A stretch of DNA of 64,000 nt from Symsagittifera roscoffensis (lineage: Eukaryota; Xenacoelomorpha; Acoela; Convolutidae): NCBI RefSeq assembly GCF_963678635.1, contig NC_087070.1, positions 29,056,048 through 29,120,047 of the forward strand. The letters run 5' to 3'. The position numbers and the translations under genes are program-made. The notes below the pieces were generated by a model. That model searched no databases, had not been told where the DNA came from, and worked only from the letters and a program-made list of their open reading frames with translations. Below are positions 47,001 to 56,000 of the stretch, in pieces (within the stretch, counting starts at the first letter, position 1; every line of letters starts with the position of its first letter).

Positions 47001-50000
47001 GATCAACACTTTTAGAAGCTAACTTAATCAATTCCTCATTTATTTCAACTGCAGTCTCTATCAGGCTCTTGCAATTCTGAATCTGAGTGTCAATCTTTGA
47101 TGAGCGACTCTGACTTTCAATGTTCCCAATTATAATTTCATGGCACTTGTACAGTTCATTTTCAAGCTTGGTTCGCTTCGCAAATAACCTTTGAACCCTC
47201 TTCTGAAAGTTCTCATCCATGGCTCTAGGGTCTATACTTAACTCAAACTATACTTAACGGTTATCGGGCGTTTGCGGGGCGATTCGGAACGGTTTTCGGT
47301 GAGTAAAGTTACCAATGGGGCTGGGGATTAAGTAAGTCGGTTGATATCAAACAACACACACGGAGTAAACCTGAGGATGAATAAAACCAACTTAACTTAC
47401 TTAATATCACCTCCCTGACCACTTAGGATGATGTTACGGCGTACGAAATTGGTTGAACGGTCGTACGACGGTGCGTCACTACTAATCGGCTAGTAGCTCG
47501 ACGAATTACCAAGAGGTTTGGGAATTAAGCAAGTCGGTTGAAAACCAACAACACACGCGGAGCAAACCTGAGGATGAAAGACAACAACTTAACTTGCTTA
47601 ATTTTACCGTCCCGGACCACTTAGTCAGTCGTTGAAAAACGAATGTTTTGAAAAACGAACGGATGCAAACAGGTATCAAGTCGTTGTAAACCTTAAGTTT
47701 ACCAATGGGGTTGGAGAATCAGGCAAATCGGTTAAGTTCCAACAACACACGCGGAAAAAACCTGAGGATGAAAAAACTCAACTTAATTTGCCTAATATTT
47801 CGCTACCAGACCACTTACCATAAGGTTGGTGTCATGTTACAGCACAGTTTCGCAGAATTATGGGGACGTTTCGACAATTTTTTTGGAAATTTTTACTTTT
47901 TTCCCAAAAATTTTTCGGAAAATTTTGGTCAGCAGGTTCGAGTCGTAAACCAATCCAAAAAACTAGTCTAGTACCCCTTGTCTTTGATCCGATTTCACGG
48001 ATTAATATTCTGTTCACAAATATCCAAAAATTTTTGGTATCGAGAAAAAATTACCACTTGTAGCTTGCTTTGAGTTGGGATACACAATAACACATCGTAC
48101 GTAATTTTATTGCAAAGAATGGTTTGTAAAGATTAGACTAGTCTTACAGTTTTTGACGGTTTTGGAGATTGGGCGGTCACCGGTTTCGGTTGTCAGATTT
48201 TCGGTCCGCCGCGGAAGAATTGTCCAGCAATCACCTCTGTATATAGGCCTTCAACTCCAAGACACCAGCTGTGAATATAAAACTGGGGTATTTTGGGGTC
48301 TAGTTTGATCGCTTTTGAGTAACAATCCACAGCTGATTCGTACTTCTTTTAGCCGAAGAATTTATTTCCCTCCTGCTCAAACTGAAGGGCCTGGTGTGAA
48401 TGAGCCATATTCATGCTTATTCCTCTATTCTCTTTTTCTCCTTGTGTTACTGAAATGACTCCTCCTTGGTTCTGATACTCGGATTCTGAATCATTTCAGT
48501 GATACACTCGGTTTCGGCACAGTTGTCGCACAAAGCAGCAAGTACCGCAGAGGCTCAAAGCCACTGTTCTAATGTAGTTTACTTGTGACGGATGATTTCA
48601 AAGCGCTCACTTACTTGAACACTTCGGCTGACTGCAGAGGAGAACGAATGTCATATTTACATCTATTTAATAAGTTAATCACACCAATTAGGCTAAATTC
48701 GGATCCCTTATGCAGAATTGTGAATAACTTCGTTGTCTTTTGTGCAGAATCGTGAATAACTTCGTTGTCCCTTGTGGGGCGCCAAAATGTGCGCGTCAAT
48801 CTCCAAGATTATAAAAAAAAACGGTTTTTAAACACTTGAATTAACGAGTATTTTATCGGGAAAATAACTCTGGAAATTTCGTAATATAATGATATTTTTA
48901 ACAAACTTTTTTATTGTTATCGGTAACATCGGACACAAAAAAAACTGCATAACTCAAAGCAAGCTGCAAAAATGGCCAGTATTTGTCCTTGAGACAAATT
49001 GCTCTTTTTAAAGGTCAGCCTTAATCAAGGCTGAACCAAATTAGAGCGAAAAGACGGTTAAAATCGGTTTTGGGGGGACCGAACCTGGTTACGGGGCATC
49101 CCATCAGGTTCGGTGCACATTCGAGTTCTAGAAAGGAAATGACCTAGTCGGGATTCGAACCGGCGCCGAACCCGCCGGGACGCACCATGTATACGCTTGG
49201 CTACTGTCCCTGTATGCATTTACATTTATATGCATTTATACTTTCGCACATTTACGTTTATATGCATTTGTACTATTGTTTTATATTTGCGCTGCAACAA
49301 AACGAGAAAATTGTATTGAGATTTGATAAACATTTGCACTACCAGACCGGACGGATTTACACACACGCAGCTTGCACGATTATAGTACGAGACCTCCTCT
49401 ATTCAAAAACGCACGTTCCACTGCACGGTTTTTTTTTCAATGCAAAATATGTCCGATTAATTATAGACCTGATTGCATTTAATTAATTACGTGATCAAAA
49501 TTATCAAAATCAAGAATTATACACGCAGCGATAACCAATTTGAATCCAATTTAATTATTCAATCGGAAGGTTTTAACTTGTCATTTTACGGAGGAGAGAT
49601 TAGCATTATAACCTTAATGTGAAATTAATCGACATAGTAAGGGCAAACCATTGCAATTAGTTTTTAGGGGGTTATGAATTTTTATGACAGAAAAATTAGA
49701 CGATATTATTGAAGCATTTTTTTTATTATGCGAAACTTGATATAATATTTTAATTTAAAAAAATTCATGAAATGCAAGAATTATACAAAATTGACACATA
49801 ACATTTGTGTGTTGTGAAATTGTTTTTGCACAAATATTATCAAGTTTATCTTGAACTTTATTTTTAAAAAAATGTCTATTTTTTATCAACTTGTTGCGTC
49901 TAGTTTGATAGGCTAGAGTTTTCATGTTTTTGAAGTTTTTGTTCCGACTTTTGAAGAAAGTAAGAATTATATATGCTCGGGGTGGTTTTCTTATTCAGAC

Positions 50001-53000
50001 AACTTTCCAAAAAAATCTCTCGGGGGATCCTGGATCTTTGTTTTCACGGAAGGTTCATGGTTAAATTTTTACCTCCTTGATGAATTTTGCCAATCCCTGG
50101 TTTGAATGATGTTGCATCCATAAGTTCTTTTTTTTATGTTCTCTAGAAATCTGCTGCCGCTGTTTCTTTGTTCCATTTTTTTTGCCAGTTTGATCTTTGA
50201 TTTTGTCCGAAATACATAATTTTTCAATATTTTTTCCCAAAAACTGTTCGACATGGGTTATGGGGCAGTAGGAAAATTCAGGGCTTTACTCGATATACGA
50301 GCAGTCTTTTTTTAAATTATTCAATCATTTTTCGGAGCAGTCTTTGTTTTATTACTCAATCACTTCTCGGCGATCGAAATAATTATTTTATACCCTATTG
50401 AAAATATGGTTTCCCTGAAATCAAATATAAAAGTATATTTTCCCTCCGATTATTTATTGCAAAGTTGTGTGAGTTTAAAAGTTGCCATTTTGGCCATCTT
50501 TTGGATAAATTTATGCGCGTTTTGAAGATTTTTTTTCATAATGCTGAAACGTAACAGTAAATTATGATCTTTCAACGAACTAGTGAAGATCCTTGTTCAA
50601 CTAAAATAGAAGGCAAGACTGCTCGTATCAGGGCGAAGCCCTGAATGTTCCGACTTCCTTTTAAGGTTTTATGGAGCAGTAATAACATTAAAAAATTAAA
50701 TGTAATAAAATAAAATATTTGTTTTAAATTAGAATATTTTGATGAAAATCATCCCCTCACACGCCATATAAAGTACAACAAGACTGCTCGCATCAGGGCG
50801 AAGCCCTGAATGCTCCGACTTCCTTTTAAGGTTTATGGAGCAGTAATAAAATTTAAAAATTCAATGAAATAAAACAAAATGAAATTGTTTTTTCTTCCAC
50901 AATTTGAAAATTTTTATGAAAATAATCCGCCCACACGCCATATAAAGTACAATAGGATTGATTTCGCTCCTTGTAACAAACCATTTATGGCGAATAAGCT
51001 TCTTTCAACCAATTTGGAACGATTTCTAAGACGGATTAACTCTCCGCTTACGCGTTAATAGCGCGAAATATATCGCGCGTTAATTGTCCCAAATTGGCCA
51101 AAATGGCAATCTTTAAACCCCCGTAACTTTACGAAAAATGATCACAGGTGAAATATCTTTTCGAATTTGAGCTCAGGACAACAGTACCTTTCGAATGATA
51201 TAAAAAAATTCCGTCAAAAATGGCTAGTTAAAAAGTCGAAATTTGTCTGAAGAAAAAAAACCCACCCAGAGCACAAATATTCCGTTACTTTCGTATCGAA
51301 AGTCGGAACAATAACGTTTTCATGGCGTATCAAAACTCAGCTGAGCATTGCATCTATTTAATAGGTTTATCACTACAATTAGGTAACGCGAATTAGTTAT
51401 GCGTGGCCAATTATCCCGCTCAAAAAATTGTTCCAAATTGAATTGAGGCTAGCTTTGTGGTCGTATATTTTTTGTATGCATCAAATTTTTACGCTTGATC
51501 TATAATTTTGTCCAAAATTTATATTTTTTCAAAATTTTTCCAAAAACTATTCGATATGGATTAAGTGGCAGTCGGAACATTCAGTGCTTTGCTCTGATAT
51601 ACGAGCAGTCTTGTCGTTACTATACGTCGTAATGTTACCCAAAGTAGCCATTATAATAGCATGCAAAAATAACGTAAGAGAAATTGCAATTTGGGCTGAA
51701 GGGGTAGAAAAGAGCCGGCGAACGGATAAACAAATTCGATATTTGATCAGGTGCCTCTGAAAAACTCCTCTGCTTCAGATTTTCTCCCGAAGACGACGTG
51801 GACAATCTTGTGGAAAAAAGGGGCGAGCACGTCAGAGTGCCAGATGGAGGAGTCCTGCGAGATCCCCCTGCGGCTACAATTGCCGTTGGCAAGGTGACCT
51901 TCGAGAACCCACATGTTGTATTGGCAGTGGTGAGTGAGTGGGTCATTGTTCCTACCTCTTGCCTCCTTCGGGCAGGAAAACGAGGGGGGATTGGATAGGA
52001 GAGCAGGGGTTGGGTTGAAAGTTTTTGAGCGGTAAGGGAGGTTAAAGGGGGAACAATGCGCTTGCTTCTGCTATCCTAGCCTTTTTTTAAGTTGCATGTG
52101 AGAAAACTCATAGTATAAGAAGACAACGCACTTTTTGGTACATTCGCAGATTTTACAGGGTGTTTTTAACACTTGTTTTTTTACAACTTCTCTTTCATTT
52201 CACAGATATTTGGGCTATTGAAGTGATTTTTTTTTGCAGTAGACAGCCAAAATTCGCCGAATTCTGATGATATAATTCATTGAGTTGGATTATTTTTGTT
52301 TGCGCTTTTTTTGAGTGCTAATGAAATTTCACAGCATTTTGTGCAGAACAAGTTACTATAGTTCTGAATTAAAACAACCGAATATAATGAAATAAAACAG
52401 AATGCTTAATTTCTTATTTATCAAATTCGGTTATATTTGGCCGAAAAAGATGGGGACAAAAATTGCTTGGAATTTTACCCGCAATTTATGAAGCAATTTT
52501 TTTGTCAAAATTTTGAACCAAAACTACGTATGTAAAACGGGATAACTCATTTCTTTCAAATTTAAGGAGGTAAGCAGGGTCAATTGTAGTTATTCTTACA
52601 TCAATTGACCCTGTTTACCTCTTTGCGTTTGAACCAAATGATTTAACCCATTTTACGGGCACACCCTGGTCCAAGTTTAGGCGCAAGTAATCGATTATAA
52701 CGGATTGTTTTGTTGATTTTTTGACAATTATAAATGATTATAATTATCAGAGATAGATTTTAGTTGATTTTAATTCCAACAAAAAACCCTTCCAATCAAT
52801 TATAATCGATTATAATCGATTATAAACTCTTATTTTAGCATCAAAAGTATATTTCAATTATGTCCAGGTTTTTTTTCTGTCAAAAACAAAATCTCTAAAA
52901 GCGAGATTTCTTGTCACATTTTAGTTCATCTGAACACAAAGTTTTACCTCTAAACAAAAGTTTCAAAGAGATCCTTTCATATTAGTTGAAAGGTTCCCGC

Positions 53001-56000
53001 GGTAGGTAAAAAATAAATTTTCCGAAAAAATCATGAAACTAAAGCAATGTGCTGATATTTAGGTGGTTAAAATGTGCATCATGAAACAACTTCAATGGAG
53101 AAATGAAAAAATAAAAAAACTATAAAATTGAATTGATTTTAAAACATTAAAACAATTTTCTCATTTTTCACATAAATCAAAGTATATGTGGTTCGTAAAA
53201 TATAAGCAATTCAGTGGCAAGGTCGAAGACAAAATCGATTTAAATTGATTTTGGTGAACAACAAGTGAACTCGAAATTGAGATAAAAATAATCGGTTTTA
53301 ATCAATTGTATTTGTTAATAGTTTTATAGAAAAATAGATTGCTTTATAATCGATTACAATCGTTTAAAATGCGTAATAATTGAATATAATTTGATTTCAG
53401 CAAAAGAGATTACAATCAATTATTAATTGATTAAAGTCGTTTTTTGATCAATTTTATCAAGTAAAATCATAATATAATTGATTATTAACGGTTGAAACTG
53501 GATGCGGGTGATTTTGGCTCAAAAACTTGCAAAAAACTGCACCATAAAAAAGCTAATAAATTTCCAAGCAGTTTTTTGTTCATCATTTTTGGCCAAACAT
53601 AATGCAATTGGAGAAAAACGAGTTTAAATATTCTGTTTTAATTCATTTTATCCGGTTATTTTGATTCAGCACTAGCTTTTCAGCATAAAACGCCGTGAAA
53701 CGTCCTTCTTATTTATATAATCTGAATTCGGCAAATGTTTACTGTCTACTGCAAAAAAAATCACTTTAATAAACCAAATATCTATGAAACGAGAGATGAT
53801 TTTCAAAAAACAAACTTTGAAAACACCCTGTATATTGATATCGTCATTATTGGAAGCGAATTAGTCGTATGCTGATCTTTTCTTCCATAGATAAATGCTG
53901 TTTTCACTTAAAAATAATGAACCTAATATGGATCTAGAAGTTTAATCCTGGGCAGAACCCCAAAATCTTTGCTTTTTATTGATATTTTGTAGCAATGCAC
54001 AGACCCGGTGTATTTTCAATTGAAGCATAAATTGTTCAAAGATATACCTCCGGATTATATTTGTGGCTTTGTGTTGATGACAGGACTGGAAGAAGGACGT
54101 GAACGTGTCTTCCCTGCCGTGGGCCAAGTCTATTTTCCACCTGGACGAGAGAGATCTGCCCAGTCAACTGCAGACCAAACAACCAGTTAAAGAGTGTCCA
54201 GATAAAAAATACGACCCATCAGGTACGTCCATTCAAAAAAGCAGCATTGAAGAGCCAGTAAAATGTTTTAATCTCCTTTTAAATGGATTTTTTGAATTGC
54301 GGATTTGACTCATTTCAAATTTCAAAACACTGAGGCATGTAACGTTGTGTGATTTGAAGTTACTCTTCAAAATAAGAAATAAATCACTGCCTTTTCAACT
54401 GCCAAGTATCACTCAGTTACAATGCGGAAAAGTCTTTATGCCTTATTAGTTTTTGAGAGCTGGGAAAAAAAGTGTTTCAGATGCAGGTCTAAATGCGTGT
54501 TGTTAAGCGATTTGGTTGTTTTGTTTAGCAGTTGAGATGTGTTGTGAGATAGTGTACTTCATTGGCAGCTACAAGTGTGGATCAACCACACTGGCCATCC
54601 AACTGAAGCACCAGATAAACAACACGGAGAAGTATGACCCAAACAGTGGCTTCATAGATGCAGGCAAGGAGCCATGCTGGGCCATGAGTGGTGAGTCACC
54701 TTTGTCATTGAATATGTATGACCATATCATCGATTAGGACACAAATACCTAGTCTCAGAATACCTCTGCAAGTAAATGCAATAGCTGACTTTTAAAATTA
54801 CCCTCATAGATGAGATGACACAAGCGGACTAATAAGTACAACAGAATGTCGAAACTGCGAAATCGTAGTTTTCGAAAGGCGAAGTGAACTCCAAGCGCTA
54901 TTTCCTCAAAACATCGAGCCCTCTGTTTTTTTGCTTCAGTTGCTTCATACAGTGCTGATTTAAATTATCCGGACAAAACGAACAAAATTTGAATTTTGAA
55001 ACGCGTTTTTCTCAAATTAGGTTAAGAACAAAAATTGCTTAGATTTTCACCAGAATTAATATGGTGCCATTTTTTCTCCGAAATTCTCAACAAAAATTTT
55101 ACCCCAAAAATGGGTCATTTTGGCTTTTTTCACTTAATCAAGAATTACGCTGAAACTATTTTGTTAATTGATAAGGAAAAATACCTCACAAGAAGCCTCT
55201 TACACAGCCCAACAAAGCTTTTTTTCTCCGAAATTCTCAAATAAAAATTTTACCCCAAAAATGGGTCATTTTGGCTTTTTTCATTTAATCAAGAATTACG
55301 CTAAAACTATTTTGTTAAATGATAAGGAAAAATACTTCACAAGAAGCCTCTTACACAGCCCAACAAAGTTTAAGGAGGGTTAAATCTCCATAAACCTGTA
55401 TAAGTGAAAAAAATTACTTGATAGTCAATAAATGTGATTTTTACTATATAAAACCCAGAATTTTTGCTTAAAAACAAGTTTTAAACAATTTGCGCAATTT
55501 TTTGGAGATAATACTCTTCTTAAAGTTTGTTGGGCTACGTAAGGGGCTCACTTTGATATAATTATGTCTGCGATCGACTCGGTTTTTTCGGCGTAATTTT
55601 TGATTAACTATGAAACGCCAAAATGACCCATTTTTGGGGTAAAATTTTGGGCCCGAATTTCGCAAAACAAATTACACCATATTATTTCTGCTAAAACTTT
55701 AAGCAAGTTTTTTTTCATAAGTTTTCACCTAAACTCGACCCAATTTGAGAAAAACGGGTTTTAAATTTCAAGTTTAACGCGTTTTGTCCGGTTAATTTAA
55801 ATTAGCAATGTAGTTGTTGTATTGAGCATAAGGTTGAAAAGCTGCCAATCAGTAAACACAGTGTTGATTTAAATTATCCTGACAAAACGAACAAAACTTG
55901 AATTTCAAACGCGTTTTTCTTAAATTGGGTTAAGATTAGACAAAAACTGACAAAAGTTGCTGAGAATTTAGAGTACAAAAGTTGCTGAGAATTTCACCAG

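Larger units (their letters stand above)
40276..49299 (-). mobile_element. Complete BEL/Pao LTR retrotransposon
   Basis: This 9,024-bp element has 512-bp LTRs at both ends (TG...CA) that differ at only two positions by my reading. A 5-bp TSD aaacg lies at 40271-40275 and 49300-49304. It runs on the minus strand: 5' LTR (48788-49299), primer-binding site, a leader with three hairpin repeats, gag-protease frame (47220-43951), RT-RNase H-integrase frame (43978-40769), polypurine tract, 3' LTR. Domain order and the LPNNY, YMDDYLDSF and DUF5641-type blocks place it in BEL/Pao. High LTR identity indicates a recent insertion. It sits antisense inside intron 1 of the sulfotransferase gene. Confidence 0.97.

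Noticed and set aside
49187-49486. 99-codon plus-strand frame at the LTR edge
   Set aside because: Starts in LTR sequence and runs into flanking intron; no coding signal.
54008-54190. 60-codon frame overlapping sulfotransferase exon 3
   Set aside because: Wrong frame; the phase-consistent frame with good splice sites is different.
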